A stretch of 64,000 bases of DNA, from contig NZ_PPXY01000038.1 in assembly GCF_021655115.1 (NCBI RefSeq), forward strand, positions 1-64,000. The letters run 5' to 3'. How positions within the stretch are numbered: the first letter of the stretch is position 1; each line of letters begins with the position of its first letter. This document shows positions 63,938 through 64,000 of the stretch, in pieces. This DNA comes from Clostridium sp. Cult3. Its GTDB lineage: Bacteria > Bacillota > Clostridia > Tissierellales > Tepidimicrobiaceae. A program made the translations under genes and the position numbers. The notes below the pieces were generated by a model, which was given only the letters and a program-made list of their open reading frames with translations, did no database searches and was not told where the DNA came from.

Positions 63938-64000
63938 ATGGGAATACAATCAACACAAAAGTTCGAAGAAAAATATAAGGAGGATTTCAAGCTAGAACAT
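63938..64000 (+). CDS. 5' end of an unidentified protein (runs off the window)
   Basis: ATG 63938 has AAGGAGTG 7 bases upstream and opens a frame of 21 codons to the end of the window (begins MGIQSTQKFEEKYKEDF). The segment is charged and probably helical. Too little is visible to assign a family. Confidence 0.55.
   Translation, partial: MGIQSTQKFEEKYKEDFKLEH

Overview
This window looks like chromosomal DNA from a low-GC, anaerobic, amino-acid-fermenting Firmicute of the Clostridia/Tissierellia type. That reading rests on an AT-rich sequence, strong AGGAGG ribosome binding sites, several TTG/GTG starts, a spore photoproduct lyase gene, and a complete selenocysteine-containing glycine reductase operon. 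The genus is an inference; no rRNA is present to settle it. No rRNA or tRNA genes, CRISPR arrays or intact insertion sequences were seen. One RNA gene (tmRNA) and two riboswitches are clear.

Layout. 1-9.3 kb is a mixed accessory stretch: a pirin, a RAYT-type transposase flanked by REP-like palindromes, an SPL homologue in which the hydrogen-donor cysteine appears to be alanine, an EreA/ChaN-fold protein, a threonine aldolase with an added cysteine-rich tail, nicotinamidase, cyclophilin and a patatin-like protein. 9.5-18.9 kb holds an ABC importer without its binding protein, thymidine kinase, NudC, a PadR-DUF1700-DUF4097 envelope-stress-like operon, RodA, endonuclease IV, a TtcA-like PP-loop protein and epoxyqueuosine reductase. 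18.9-25.8 kb carries glycine C-acetyltransferase, DUF503, endonuclease III, an FtsA-like protein with beta-grasp-like repeats at its C-terminus, a VanW/G5 protein, DUF2225 and Ogt. 25.8-28.9 kb is a B12 uptake operon (btuFCD) behind a cobalamin riboswitch and terminator. 29-32 kb has a HAD phosphatase, TrmL and a Na/Pi cotransporter.

The centrepiece is 32.1-40.1 kb: promoter, tandem glycine riboswitch, terminator, then trxB-trxA-grdE-grdA-grdB-grdC-grdD. grdA and grdB each contain an in-frame UGA read as selenocysteine. The riboswitch folds so that glycine binding should open transcription. Together with threonine aldolase and Kbl elsewhere in the window, the cell can make and use glycine: glycine is reduced to acetyl phosphate with electrons from NADPH through TrxB and TrxA. 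40.2-45 kb is a BMP-type nucleoside ABC importer.

45-56 kb holds sigma-54, then a CggR-gap-pgk-tpiA-gpmI-eno glycolytic operon with a recognisable CggR operator, followed by secG and a K+-type membrane pyrophosphatase. 56.3-60 kb is a wall-precursor cluster: alpha/beta hydrolase, a MurF-like ligase whose N-terminal domain is replaced by membrane helices, and Ddl. 60-63.4 kb is the trans-translation set rnr-smpB-ssrA. The last 600 bases after ssrA contain no clear gene until a CDS that runs off the end.
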